From the NCBI RefSeq assembly GCF_050948175.1, contig NC_135198.1:13451001-13515000 (forward strand): a DNA stretch of 64,000 bases. Reading direction: 5' to 3'. The stretch comes from Xylocopa sonorina. Its lineage: Eukaryota; Arthropoda; Insecta; Hymenoptera; Apidae. A model generated the notes under the pieces. That model saw only the letters and a list, made by a program, of their open reading frames with translations. It was not told where the DNA came from and made no database searches. Positions within the stretch are counted from its first letter, which is position 1; each line of letters begins with the position of its first letter. Shown in pieces: positions 10,986 to 22,779 of this stretch. Position numbers and translations under genes: made by a program.

Positions 10986-11326
10986 ACCCCCTTCCCGTCC
11001 ATGGCCCCTCCAGACCCCGGGCCCTCCTCCTACACGTCTCGACACCGACCGACGACACCGTGCCCCCGCCGGCCACGACCGTTACGGTTCTTCTTCTTCT
11101 TTCTCACCGTGGCGAACCAGCGCTACCGCGGGCCCGAGGACGTCGATCGATTCTCCCTCCGCGCTTCTCGCCATCTTCCGTCCGATGATCACGCTCGACC
11201 ACGGGACACGCGGACCCGAACGCTTAACCACCATCGACGCCGAACTGCCTCCGGAGACCGCGGTTCGATGCACCTACGTGTCCTTGCGCCTTCGTTCTAG
11301 TAGAGACGCGGTTTTTTTCAAAAAAC

Positions 11327-11347
11327 CGACGACGACGACGACGACGC
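11327..11347. repeat. (CGA)n array beside a T/A inverted repeat
   Basis: Seven CGA units. Immediately upstream, at 11,311-11,328, GG plus a T run faces an A run plus CC, forming a short hairpin. Confidence 0.9.
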
Positions 11348-11467
11348 GTTAGGACCGCGAGGGTGATCGACCGCGAACGACGCGTCCCTGATCGCCGTCC
11401 GTAGGGGTCCGTCTCTAAGCGTGGGCTTCTTATCTCTCAATTCGCTCGGCGCGAGCAAACGGGGAGT

Positions 11468-11514
11468 CAGAGACAGAGAGAGAGAGAAAGGGAGAGAGAG
11501 AGAAAGGGAGAGGG
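11468..11514. repeat. Imperfect (GA)n purine tract
   Basis: GA units interrupted by AAAGGG, purine-only over most of its length. Confidence 0.9.
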
Positions 11515-11733
11515 GTCCAACGTGGAGGGTTCGGAAGACACGGCTACCGGAATCACGACTTAGCCGTCTCCACTCTTCACGGATCGACCCGTTATCTCCC
11601 CGGCCATTTGCATATTAAACTAACTCACAACGCGCGGCATATTTCAGGGAGTGCAGCAGCGTGCGCGGCGGCAGCGAACGAACCGGGGAGTAGTAGCAGG
11701 CGTACGAGAGAAGTGGGTGGTGTTGCTCGCAAC

Positions 11734-11857
11734 CAGAAGAAGAAGAAGAAGAAGGAGGAGGAGGTGGAGAAAGAGAAGAGCAGAAGAGGAGAACGATCGA
11801 GAGAAGCAGAAGCAGAGAAGAAGACGAAGAAGAGGAGAAGGAGGAGGAGGACGAAAC
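11734..11857. repeat. Long (GAA)n/(GGA)n polypurine tract
   Basis: About 120 bases, almost entirely purine on the plus strand: GAA units grade into GGA and GAAGCA-type units. It yields Lys/Arg/Glu frames on one strand and poly-Ser/Leu on the other. Such tracts can form triplex DNA. Confidence 0.95.
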
Positions 11858-12205
11858 AGCCTTCGCTCTTGCGTGTATCGAGGGGGACGCTTTCTTTAAC
11901 GGCCAACTTGTTTCCAATATGCATTGATAAACCTGTCCGCGCGGACCGCCACGCTGCGCCTTCCTTCCTATACAACCGATCGAAGATGGCTCCCTTCTTG
12001 ATTGCTGACCGGATTACTTCTTCCTCCGGGCCACTCATGGATCATCGGCTCCTCCGAGGTATTCGCGGATAAATTGCAATCGCCGCTCCTGCAATTTTCT
12101 CAGCGTCCAGACGATCGTTCGTCGTAGATATATATTCGCGCGGCGCAAAAGAGACCACGATGGAAATTGAGCACCTTGGGAAATTGAACGAGCCAACCGG
12201 AGCAA

Positions 12206-12207
12206 CG

Positions 12208-12238
<31 letters not shown>

Positions 12239-12246
12239 CGGTGGAG
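12206..12246. repeat. (GGC)n microsatellite
   Basis: About thirteen GGC/GGT units. The plus-strand frame reads poly-Ala, but no credible gene surrounds it. Confidence 0.95.
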
Positions 12247-12588
12247 GCAGCGCGAGCACTCGTTCGTCTCGTCTCAGAGCTTAATCAAATAACTGAACCA
12301 CGCCGAGCCGGACAGCTTTCTTTTTTCTCTTCTCTCTTTTTCCTTCTCCCTCTCCTTCTTCTCCTTTTCCCGTTCCTTCCCTCTCGTTTCACTCGCCGTA
12401 GCGCTGGCCGCTAGCCTATCCGCTCTCCGATCGAGCTCGATTAGCGGGTGTTAACGTCCGAAGCCAGGGTGCCAGAGAGCTGGCTGGGACCTCCGGGCAC
12501 CGACCGGAACGATAGCCGAACGTCTTCGACAACGGGCCGCGTCTCCATTATTCTCGACGAGTCGAGCGAGCTCGAATTTTTTCGCAGA

Positions 12589-12590
<2 letters not shown>

Positions 12591-12650
<60 letters not shown>
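12591..12650. repeat. (CT)30 microsatellite
   Basis: Sixty uninterrupted bases of CT, the longest pure dinucleotide array in the window. Its length suggests high polymorphism and a risk of assembly error. Confidence 0.98.
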
Positions 12651-12652
<2 letters not shown>

Positions 12653-13039
12653 ACGATAAGTAACTCTCCGCTGGCATCTAGCGGTATTCGGGCCATCTAT
12701 CCGGATCGGAGGGACCAGCAGCGGCGTTCCCATAAACGGATCCGGATCGTTTATTGAATGTTTACTAGCCGCGCGCAAAACGCAACGCGGTTATTTACGA
12801 CGTGACTGGCGGCGGCCAATGAAAAAGCCCCGACATCGCCGGGAAACCGATGCTCGTGGGGACACCGCGACGAATACATTACCCAGAGCTGACACCAACC
12901 GATGGGCTCCTTCGGTGCCAACTCGACCGCGGCCGCCGCCACTTTTAACCCCTCCAAGCGCGACGTTACGATCCCGCGATAAATTATCCCAGTTTCCCGA
13001 TCGCGCGAATTTTATCGATCGAAACCACGAATTATGCGC

Positions 13040-13072
<33 letters not shown>
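13040..13072. repeat. (CT)n microsatellite with one interruption
   Basis: CT units with a CCCT interruption near the start. Confidence 0.9.
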
Positions 13073-13196
13073 GTTTCTCTCACGCGCGCGTAACCGAATA
13101 ACGATGCTAATCTTGTCGCGACCCGCCGTTCGCCCGCGGTACGTGGAACGAGGGGAAGGCGGCGGGCCTGTGCGTGTCTCGCGCCCATCCGAGTTC

Positions 13197-13221
13197 TCCG
13201 AGTTCCAGTTCCAGTTCCAGT
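13197..13221. repeat. (TTCCAG)n hexanucleotide array
   Basis: About four units of TTCCAG, between a GC-rich stretch and an ACCGGGTG-containing stretch. Confidence 0.85.
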
Positions 13222-13688
13222 CCCGGTTCTCGCCAGGCGTCGCTAGCCGGGTGTCCGTTCCCAGTCCTAATACCCTTTATCGCGAATTAAGATGTTGTCG
13301 GGGTGTTGGTAGCCGGTGTCCACCTTCCTCCCCTTTCCCCGAATCGCGGTCCTATCAGGTCGCGCGCGCGCCTCGGCAGCGCACGCACACGCGCGCGGCC
13401 GATACCGGGGCCGACTCTTCCGACGCGAATCGTCGAGCCGGGTTAATTATTACCGGGAACAGGCAATAAGCATCGGAGGAAGGAATGCGATCCCCACCGG
13501 GGGTGATTTAACGGCCGAAGAAGAGGTTAATCGGCTCGGGAATTGGTGAACCGGTGGGACGAACCAGAGGGATACGTAAGACGGTTGTTGTCGTCGGGTA
13601 CGGATCGGTTGTAGGTACGCGAGCCAAGCGTGTGTACTCCACCACGGGAGGAGAGTATTAATGACGCACGCGCGTTAACGCCGGCACG

Positions 13689-13858
13689 TGTTCACAATAT
13701 TATTTATTATTTATTAAGTTATGCGGAGCCAGTCCATGGATACCATAGGCTGGCCGCTGGCCACGGTCTGCCGTACGTCTGTCAGTGCCGTCATCGCGCG
13801 GCATATTTATATCAATTACGTGTTATTCCCGCGGCTCGGATTATTATGTAAATAACCG
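13689..13858. promoter_or_regulatory. Candidate conserved non-coding island
   Basis: CpG-poorer, AT-richer sequence that starts with ATTATTTATT strings, passes through GGCTGGCCGCTGGCC, and ends in TTATTATGTAAATAA. It stands out from its flanks by composition. The strings resemble homeodomain and forkhead sites. This is a candidate only. Confidence 0.2.
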
Positions 13859-14157
13859 TTCTGTCGTCCCGCGTCGCCACGCTTCGGATGTCAGCGATGC
13901 TCTCTCGCAGCCTGTCGGGGGGAGGCCAACCATCATCGGGCCCCGTCGTTCGCGTTTCTTCCCAACGCTCGCCTCGTCGATAACGCGCGCGCGATTCGCG
14001 AATACATTTCGTCGAGCCAGTCGGCGATCGCCAGTCGAGACGCCTAAACATCAATCGGCCCCCCCACGAAAACTGCTCTGTAATTCGAGTTTAGAGAGCT
14101 AGCGTGGAAAGTTTGGTCCACGGGCGGACGGAGAGAGGACCCACGGGACGTCGGGTC

Positions 14158-14205
14158 AATAGATGACCGGTGGTGGTGGTCGGTGGGCGGCGGTGGGGGA
14201 CCGGG
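14158..14205 (+). other. G-rich strand with quadruplex potential
   Basis: GGTGGT units followed by GGG, GGCGG, GGGGG and GGG runs on the plus strand within about 45 bases. Several closely spaced G runs could form a G-quadruplex. Confidence 0.35.
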
Positions 14206-14936
14206 TGGACCCAGCTCTGTTGGTTCCTAGCGGGTAGAGGGTGATGCATCCGCTGAATATGTATGAGGCTCGCGACACCCCGTAGCACGCCGAGAGACGA
14301 CCCGAACCACCGCTATCTGTGGGTGATAGTGGGTATGCTGTACGTCTCGTAGGGGTCTGCGGGCGAGCTGCGCGCCGCTCGAGCACCGAGAGATGCCGGG
14401 CTTTCCGAGGAGGTTAGAGGGGCTTTCGGGGTGTACGGCTGGCTGGTGGTTCTGTGGCTGCGAGAGCTTATATCGCAAGAACCAACCCCAATGGAAACTC
14501 AAGCCTCCGAGGAGCCTCACCCATCATGCACACTCTCGTGCTCGCCGCTCACCGCTCCCTCCGTCCCTCCGCCACGGTGCTAACCTTCATCCAAAGGCAT
14601 CCGCGCGCTGCTACCTACCACCACCCTCCTACGCCTCGCACCGCTCGCTTACAGAGAGACCGTCCCGCTATCTTCGGAGACAAAGTTACCTCGTAATTCC
14701 TTCGCGAACAGATGCCGATGCGCGCTGCTAAGACGATGCCTCGACGCAACCCCCCGCGCCGCTTTTGCCCTACTCTCCCTTCCCGTTACTCATCCACCGA
14801 GCACGCAGTACCACGATCCACCAACGGTTTTGATTACCTATCCGTTCCTCCGTCGCGCTCTCACTCTTTTCCGTTCGCGGCTGGTCATTCTAGAACGGAA
14901 CGAGGGTGAACGGTTGATCCGTCGATGAAAACGGTA

Positions 14937-14987
14937 CGATACGTACGTACGTATATACGTGTGTGTATATATATATATATGTATATG
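14937..14987. repeat. (ACGT)n/(GT)n/(TA)n alternating tract
   Basis: Compound alternating purine-pyrimidine array: TACG units, GTGTGT, then about nine TA units. Confidence 0.9.
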
Positions 14988-16510
14988 ATCCGCTAAATAG
15001 GGAGGAGTGCGCGTGAGCGACGAATCCCGCAAGACAGCATGAGATATTGCCGGATTAGGGCGCATTATAGTTTTAAGCTCGTCCCGTTAAAAGCCACCGG
15101 TTCTCATACGTCGCGGAGGACGAAGAAGAGGGTCGGATCGCGGCGAACGACGCTGCCGTCGACCATTCGTACGCGCCGCGAAAGCGATTCTCGCGGAGGA
15201 ACGCGGCTGTCGAAGCTGTCGTACGATCGCTCGTCGCGATCCTCTCGACAACCCTTTCGGCTCGCGGTGAACTCGTGCGCGATCGAACGGCTCGTTGAGC
15301 GTCACTGTTTTCTCCGAGGGTCGGAATCGTGGCGCGAGGAAGGGTTGATCTAGCCAGAGAACGCGTTACGCAGCCCACGGGGGGTGGAGTCGAGTCGTCG
15401 AACGCGCGGAGGAGTCGTGCCCACTGGCTGCCGCGGCGATAAAATATATTCGAAACGGAGGCGATGACTCGTTTAGACGGGCGGGGGTGAGAGCGGTTCA
15501 TTAGCGAGCCCCGAAGTTCATCGCTAACCCCTTAGGCTCGCGTTCTATCGGGGGTACCCGGACCCCGAGAGAGAGCGTCGGCCAAAAATCCTCGGATAAT
15601 TAACCGTTCGACGGGGATCCCCGGGTGGAATGCGCCCGTTCAATGAGCTCGGAATGCCGGACGACTTCTTTCATAAGGTCCCTCGCTCGCGGTGGGAGAT
15701 CGATCGCTTTATCAACCTCGTCGTTCCTCTCGTCCTCGCCTAATTACTCGGACGAAATTATTTCGGAAGACGCGAAGCGTTTCTCGCGAGATCGGCGAGA
15801 ACCGAGAGTCCATCGCGGCGCGGAGGGGATCGAGAGTGGAACGGGAGGAGATGCTGGCCGTTCGAACGACAAACGTCCCGGTAACGACCGCGGAGACAAA
15901 AACCCCCGCGAGGAGAATCTGCGAACTGCGGGAAGAAAAGTATAACGACCCGGGGAAGAAGTTACGCGCGACTTTACTGCGTTCTAAAACCGTCCCATAA
16001 ACCGCGCGCGGCGCGTCAAACTTTTCAATTTTACGTTTCAACGTTTTCGTCCTCTTCCCGGTTCGTTTCGCTGCTTAACCGAGCCCCGGCTACCTGCGAA
16101 TCGTTGTTTCGCTGTGCGCGTTGCGCGAATCGACGCGCGTACTATCCAGGAGGGGGTGTCCATCGAGCAGATGTTATCGAAATTGTCGCGCGAGAGAGAA
16201 AGAGGGAGAGATTAAAACCTGGGTGGAAATCGGACGCCCAACGGTTCGCACGAGCCCGTTATTAAGAGCTCTCGAGGTGGCAAAGACGATCACGGGTGCC
16301 GGTGGTGTGGTGCGCGTTGTATCACGGTCCGCAGATAAAAATCTAGACAGAGCTCGTCTATCCTTTGAGCATATAATTTCGTTTTCGATGCGGGGACAGC
16401 TGTCGGGGACAGCTCGATCGGTGATCACGATCGTCACGGCGAACTTGCAACGCGCTCCGATGGCAGATTACGCTCGTCAGATCGTAGGGAGGGCGGCGTG
16501 CCAAGGCGAG

Positions 16511-16536
16511 GCGAGAGAAAAAAAAAAGAAAAAAAA
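16511..16536. repeat. A-rich polypurine tract
   Basis: Two A runs separated by single G residues, purine-only. Confidence 0.85.
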
Positions 16537-16601
16537 CTCGTTACGGGGTCGAGGGTAATCGCATCGGGTTCGTTTCGTCGGTGACGAGGAGAGCGCAACG
16601 T

Positions 16602-16628
16602 AGAGAGAGAGAGAGAGAGAGAGAGAGA
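16602..16628. repeat. (GA)n microsatellite
   Basis: About thirteen pure GA units. Confidence 0.95.
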
Positions 16629-16877
16629 TGAACGCGAGTAGGGAAGGAAAAGAAGCGAAAGCGCGAATAACAGCGGAGGAGACGAGGCCCAGGCAAGTGG
16701 CCCGGAGCATTCGATGTACTTAGGGAAATGCGGCACCCGCTACGCTAGGCGCGGTGCCGGTGGAACCCCGCCGCGAGTAGACGAGACGAGGGCAGAAGGC
16801 CGTGTGATGTATTTGTAAAAAGGTGTCGGCTCGGAACTAAGGAGGCCCGCTTGAACCGCGCCCCGAGGGAGCGCAAC

Positions 16878-16925
16878 CGGCGGCGGCGTCGACGACGGCG
16901 GCGGCAGCGGCAGCGGCAGCGCCGG
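16878..16925. repeat. (GGC)n/(GGCAGC)n array
   Basis: GGC and GAC units pass into three GGCAGC units. A TATA-like string lies about 30 bases downstream. Confidence 0.9.
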
Positions 16926-17423
16926 CACCGGAGAGCTGACGGATAAAAGAGAATCGTATAAAATGGGGTGCAGCACGGCCCCACGAGGGGGGCACCGCGG
17001 ACGAGGAAGGCGGGCGAGGCGTTCGATGCCCGTGGGGCACCCCGGAGGTGCGAGGAACGCCATTTTACAGCTCTCGAGAGCTGGTGAAATCGACGAACGC
17101 CAGAGAGAGAGAGACGGGGCACGCGCGACGGGCCGATCTGTCAAATTTCATTTCACGCATCCGAGAGCGGCCACGATGGGGCCAGATACGGATCTGCCGA
17201 CACCTACGTACACGCGTACGCGCCTCGACCCTCCCCGATCTGTCACCGTACTCCGTGCAACATCCGAGTAACGTCACCCGGCCGGCCGTTAACGAATCTT
17301 TTAATCTCGACTCCCATTCGAGGGTCGATCGGTTAACCGAATCTTCTCGACGAACTTTAAGGGAACTGAGCCGGAAGTCGTTGGTATACGTTGTATCGTG
17401 GAAAAGCGTGAACAAGCGGGTCG

Positions 17424-17458
17424 AGGAGGGGGAGGGGGAGGGGGGGGGGGGGGGTGGA
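17424..17458 (+). repeat. Guanine tract with a run of 15 G
   Basis: GGGGG, GGGGG and then fifteen G in a row (17,440-17,454) separated by single A residues. This has strong quadruplex potential and is a likely site of sequencing or assembly error. Confidence 0.95.
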
Positions 17459-17545
17459 AAATGCGAGAGAAGCGTCTAGATTTTAGTCGAGCGTGTCTAT
17501 CGATCGTCGAGGACCTTGATGCGCCGTATCGTTCTGGCGTTCGTA

Positions 17546-17566
17546 CGGTCGGTCGGTCGGTCGGTC
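17546..17566. repeat. (GGTC)n tetranucleotide array
   Basis: Five GGTC units. A similar array occurs at 40,758-40,780. Confidence 0.9.
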
Positions 17567-17635
17567 TCATGCTAGAAGCTTTGTCACTCGAAGCACGTAC
17601 TCGGGGCAAGGACCGACGCCGCAAGCTCTCTGCCC

Positions 17636-17743
17636 GTCTCTCTTATTCTCTCCTGCCTCCTCCTCGCCCTCTCTCTCTCTCTCTCTTTTCTCTTCTCTCT
17701 CCTCTCCTCTCTCTCTCCTCTTCTCTCCTCACCTCACCTCACC
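17636..17743. repeat. Long CT-rich polypyrimidine tract
   Basis: About 100 bases of CT, CCT and CTTT units, ending in three CTCAC units. It encodes Leu/Ser artefacts. Confidence 0.9.
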
Positions 17744-18737
17744 GCCCGCCGTTGCTCTCCTTCTTGCTCGCTCTTATCGCCCTACCTTTCTAACAACGCG
17801 CCATTGTGTTCCGCCACGCTGGAACCCTGTATATTCCTTGACGCTATGGATTTTCCGAAAGCGTTTCGCTGCTTCGCGAGCACGATGTACCGCCTCGCCT
17901 CGCCTCGCCGCGCCCTTTTCTCCCTCGGTTCTTGGGTCTTGGTCGTCTTCGAATTTTCCACGACTCGTTGCGAAAGCGACGCGACCCGTGATACACCACG
18001 CGTGAAAGGACGAACGCGCCAAAATGAGCGAACGAGCGAACGCCGATCGGCTTCCGATCGCATGAGTCAGAGGCGCGAGTGAATCCGCGGGATGCTAAAC
18101 AATGCGAACGCTGCCAACAGTGCCAACCGACCGACCGAAACCGACAATGGAACACCGAGCGTTACGGATGGAGGCCATACCATCGTCCTGTCACCGACGC
18201 CGTTCGTCGTCTACGCGGTGTCCGTTAAATCGTTGGCCCCACACCGGCAAGAACAACCTCCTCCGCCGCGGGCAGACGATTGAGAAATTAGCTAGCCGGG
18301 CTGGTGGCTGGAATCGTCGGTTTGCGCTCGCGGTTACGGCAAAACACGGTTCTTCGTCGTCGTGGTCTACGAAGCGGAATGCGTCTCCGGCGAGACGATG
18401 GTGCCAGCCGATCCGCCGGCTTTCCTACGCGAATTACCGAGTTCTTTGCGCGACAGCCAGTTGCCGGCGAGTTGCCGTTTTTCGCGGATCGAGACGACCG
18501 CCGAGGTGTTATCCCGTGGACGCAGCCCAGTGCTCCGACGTTATTTAATCTTCGACGAGCTCGTTATCCGGCAATTATGATGGCCTGTCGTGGCTGCGAC
18601 GAGTTTTTGCCCGGCCCCGCTACCCGGGGCTTTTTCTTCCGGTGAAAAGAGACGGGCGCGAGATGTCGTTTCGAGACACCGTGTACGTTGAGAATGACGG
18701 CCTCTTCCAGATATGGTAGGCCCTTCCTCTTTGCTGG

Positions 18738-18765
<28 letters not shown>
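18738..18765. repeat. (CT)n microsatellite
   Basis: About fourteen pure units. Confidence 0.95.
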
Positions 18766-18768
<3 letters not shown>

Positions 18769-18975
18769 TCGCCCCCGTGACTCCACCGGGACGCGGCTGG
18801 TAGATTTCAGATACGCGACTACCGGCTACGGGAACGATTTTGGTGCGTAAGGTGGCGGACGCGTCGATACCCCGTCACTTTTCTTCCATTCAAATCGGTA
18901 TTAAAATTCGAAACACGACCGCGCTCGAGGCGAGGCGAGGCCAACCGCGATCGTGCCAACCAGTCTCGACGACGT

Positions 18976-19008
<33 letters not shown>

Positions 19009-19009
19009 T
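18976..19009. repeat. (GAC)n microsatellite
   Basis: About eleven GAC units, followed by a degenerate tail to about 19,045. Confidence 0.95.
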
Positions 19010-20393
19010 GACAACGGCTCGATGACGGCGACAACGACGACGACGGCTTTCTCCGATTCCACGGTTCGCTTTCAAAAATTCGCTTTCAAAATCGAGCGGT
19101 GAGTAGAAAGCGTGGTCGTGGTCGTTCCCTGTATCGCTGATGGTCTCCTTCCGGAATTCGATCGAGTACGCTGGGATTCCCACGATGACGGGGACGCGCG
19201 GAATCCGTGCGGTAAACGGTAACGCAGAGGCGGGCAGGAAATAATAAAGCGATATCCGGAATGGAGAAAAAATTAGCGGCGTATTAGCAACGGGCTGCGG
19301 GGGGTCGTCGTCGTCCTCGATGGAGAGGCGAAAGAAACGAGCGATATCCATAACCGCGCGCCATACGTCGCCACGGGTTGCTGGTGGCGTACGCACCGTT
19401 CGCAACCGGAGGTCCCTATCGGGCAATAACGCCCTTCTTCGTAACATAGTGGCACAATAACGTAGGTTCTTTATGCGAGTACAGGGCAAATAGATCACAT
19501 TGCTGACTAATAAGCCCGCTGGTGCGACGGCGCTGCGCGCTCCCCTCGGCCGTTACCCACTTTTTCCCGTTTTCTTCCGAAATTCCTAACCGTCTATCAA
19601 TAACGTTACACGCATACCCGTCTCTCGTCGCAGGGGGCTGTCCGGCATTGTGATGCTAATGTCGAGGGCAATCGATCCGCCTCATTATGTCGCCGAACCC
19701 ACGAGAAAGACCCGCCAGTCGTCCGCCTCTTCGGCTTTGACTTTCCTATTTTCATGGGAAACCGTGAAAACGGTCCCTTCGAGGAACACGGAGAAGAAAC
19801 TTTCACGGGAGAGGTGTTGGCGTTTTCGAAAACGTTCGCACGCGTCCGAGAAGAGAAGACGAATTCCTGCGACGAGGACGGGGTGAATTTGGTGCGCGAA
19901 CCGATAAGATCGCGTCGTCGGTGGAATCGAAGAACTCGGAGACCGTCCGTCTGTATCAAATCGCAGAGAACTCCGACCGTCTCCCGATTACCGGGTCTAA
20001 TTATCTGGCAAGGCACGATAGGGGCAACCCTATCTTCCGGGAGATGGAATTGCCGTTCCCACCGTCGTTCGAGTCACCGAGTCGACGACTACCCTCCACG
20101 GCGAGGTCATTGTTACGTCGTTACCACCCTTTAGTACGGTCCTCGAGCCAATTTCGGTTTAGCCTAGACAGCTACGATTTCCGGGCAACCGTCGGCTGAC
20201 CGACGGCTGACCGAACGCGCGATCGTTGATTTTCCCCGCGAGATCGATCCGCGAGCCGAACGCTTCCTTCTGGCCACCGTGTGCTGTCGTCTCTACCCAT
20301 CGGAGCTCTGGCTAGGTGGCAGAGTAAAGCCGGAGATGGCCCGCAATCAATACCGTTTCGGTGTTACGCGCGCGGTGGAAACACGCTCGTTCG

Positions 20394-20419
20394 TTCTCTC
20401 TCTCTCTCTCTCTCTCTCT
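20394..20419. repeat. (CT)n microsatellite
   Basis: Thirteen pure units. Confidence 0.95.
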
Positions 20420-20648
20420 GTCTTCGAAACAGCCTACGTTTCAGCCTTCGGACCCGAGGAGAACGCGACTCGAGGGGCTGCGAGACCGAGAAAGAACGAA
20501 GAGGCGAAAAGGGAGAAGAAGGGCGCGTCGCGGAACGACGAAGAAGGAGTCGAACCGAACGGCAGAGGGGCCGAGGGGAGAGAGAGGGTTCGACTACGTT
20601 TCGTGGTCCGCATACTGATAGGTCCGGTCGTGTAGGTACGTAAGTACG

Positions 20649-20674
20649 GAGAGAGAGAGAGAGAGAGAGAGAGC
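20649..20674. repeat. (GA)n microsatellite
   Basis: Thirteen pure units, preceded by GTAC-rich sequence. Confidence 0.95.
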
Positions 20675-20793
20675 GAGCAGCGCGTTGCCAGAGGAGCCTA
20701 AAACGGAGCTCGAGGCCCGCTGCCGTCGCCACCACCGGCGTCGTGCTCTTTCGGGCGAAACAACTTTCCGACGTGGATTTCGAAAACCGAATA

Positions 20794-20821
20794 GAGTCGA
20801 GTCGAGTCGAGTCGAGTCGAG
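20794..20821. repeat. (GAGTC)n pentanucleotide array
   Basis: Five to six GAGTC units. It belongs to a group of five-base arrays in this window (also 5,037, 22,048 and 24,855). Confidence 0.9.
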
Positions 20822-21112
20822 GGGTGAGAAAGCGGGCCAGAAGGTTCTTCGGATGTGGCGATTCGTAGGAACGGGTGCAGGTAGCCCGAAGCGATGGGGG
20901 TCGAAAGAGGTGGTGGGGGAGGGTCAGGAGTGGGCTCTCGCGAGCACGGTTCGTACGGCTGGTAAGTGGGTACCCACTTCTGAATTGGCTCCCCTCGTTC
21001 CACTCGTTGGATCATCGTCGTTCGCCGAAAATTCGATCATTATGATTGCTTATGATGTAAATGATGCCCCGCGGCAGCAATTGTTTCCGTCGGAACGAGC
21101 TCGATGGGGCTG

Positions 21113-21134
21113 TGCTGTTGCTGCTGCTGCTGCT
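21113..21134. repeat. (CTG)n microsatellite
   Basis: About seven CTG units, the first imperfect. Confidence 0.9.
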
Positions 21135-21504
21135 CCTACGGGTCTCTGCGTTCGGACAGCGAACGCCAGCGAAGCCACGGGACGTCGAGCGCGCAACTCG
21201 CTCGACGTAAAACGACGAGGGTCGCGAGGAGGAAGAGGAGGAAACGTTTTCACGCGCGTACGCGATCGCGGGACAGGAAGCTGAAAGAAAGTGGCGAACC
21301 GGCGCTACCACCGTCGCCGGGCGTTTCCGTTCCATACCGATCGACGGACGGAGAGGGTTGGCGGCGCGCCCCAGCCGAATAGAAACGACGCGGTCCCTCT
21401 CGTGGTCGAATCCCTGTCTAATTTGCCCGCGGGCTTCTTTACGACCGTAATTTTAAATTCCGGTAAAAAAGCGAACTATATTTAGGCGTTCCGGTGAAAC
21501 AGGC

Positions 21505-21506
<2 letters not shown>

Positions 21507-21539
<33 letters not shown>
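21507..21539. repeat. (GA)n microsatellite
   Basis: About sixteen pure units. Confidence 0.95.
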
Positions 21540-21542
<3 letters not shown>

Positions 21543-22047
21543 CGTTCCGCGTTAGCTCCGGGACGCCGCGAAATCGAGGCAAAATACACGTGAAACGTTG
21601 TTGCACGGGTTCCGAGGAGCCGAAGTGGAGAGATCTACGGTCTCGCCGCCTATTACGGTAATTTCACGGTACGATGTCTATTCCTGCGGTTCGGGGGAGC
21701 AGCACTAATTTCATTAGGGATAAAGATCATCATTATTTCGCGACCGTCCGAAAATTGCCGGCGTGCCCACTCCTCTTCGCTGATAGCGGTTCGCCAGAAA
21801 CGGTCGCCCGTTCGAGCTTCCATCGAGAGTGGGCCCCCGAGGCTGGGCCAGGGCATCGCGTCCTCTTTATCGCCGGCTCGCAAAGTAGGACCGTCGAACG
21901 GCCGGGTTCGCGGTAACAATGTAGCGAAAATTCTCCAGCTTCTTATCGGCAGCTATCGAACCTCTTCTCTTCTCGACTCGTTCGAACGCGTGGGGGGGAG
22001 TGGGTGAAGAGCTTTTTAACGCGAGCATAACGCGCCCGCTCGAAACG

Positions 22048-22143
22048 GCGTCGCGTCACGTCGCGTCACGTCACGCCACGCCAAGCCACGCCACGCCACG
22101 CCACGCCGCGTCGCGTCACGTCACGTCACGTCACGTAACGTCG
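22048..22143. repeat. Pentanucleotide satellite, CGTCA/CGCCA units
   Basis: About nineteen five-base units. The order is symmetric: GCGTC/CGTCA units at both ends and CGCCA units in the middle. The complement of CGTCA is TGACG, the half-site of CREB/ATF proteins, so several half-sites occur in one array. This may be chance produced by replication slippage. Confidence 0.9.
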
Positions 22144-22742
22144 GCCCTCGTCGAACGGATCGGCAGGAACGAATCTCGCATCCGGTTGCCGGTGTACGCG
22201 TCGTACGATCGCGATAAATCGACAGTCGATCGAGCGTCACGTAACTCACGTACGCGAGAGCAAGCTTGGCAGTCGGGTTTTTCTTCGGCTGGCAGTTCGG
22301 TGTCCGGCGCTGACTGATCGAAGGAATCCTCGACGAACGCGCCGCGACTACCGGCCGAAGGAACGGGAACCGCCACGCCGCGGGAAAGTAGCCGACATTC
22401 TACCCGATTTTTCTCACCCGCGACCGCGGTCTACGCTTCTACGACGCGTCGTCGCGCACAGCCCCGGTGATTGAACGTTGACCAGGCTCGCTCGAAACGC
22501 GCCAGAAAGCGGCCCGCGAGGAGACCGTCTAATTGAGCACCGTTCGATTTCGACACCAGCTTGCCGGGTACGCGTTAGGTCGGTTATTATTTCTGCAATC
22601 GACCTGATTTATGGTCCTCGCCGAGCGGGGACGGGCGAAAAAATCTTGCGCAACGTCACGCGACCGCGGCTCTTCGCCGTTCCCGGGAAAACGTTCTCGC
22701 GTCCTCGTGTAAAACGCGCGATCGAACCAGATGGAGAAGGAC

Positions 22743-22779
22743 AGAGAGAGAGAGAGAGAGAGAGAGTGAGAGAGAGCGA
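22743..22779. repeat. (GA)n microsatellite
   Basis: Pure GA interrupted once by GTGA. Confidence 0.95.

Larger units (their letters stand above)
6641..12590. other. Non-coding block with promoter-like motifs and repeats
   Basis: No exon is recognisable. The block contains a donor-like site at 6,655, a TATA-like element at 6,739, a second TATA-like string at 8,576-8,582, a triple CACGTG cluster at 9,509-9,530, and many trinucleotide and GA arrays. Frames are Arg/Ser-rich and have no domain. Confidence 0.65.

Noticed and set aside
19754..20134. 126-codon frame starting MGNRENG, resembling an N-myristoylation start
   Set aside because: The similarity is limited to a few residues, the rest becomes Arg-rich, and a comparable frame lies on the other strand.
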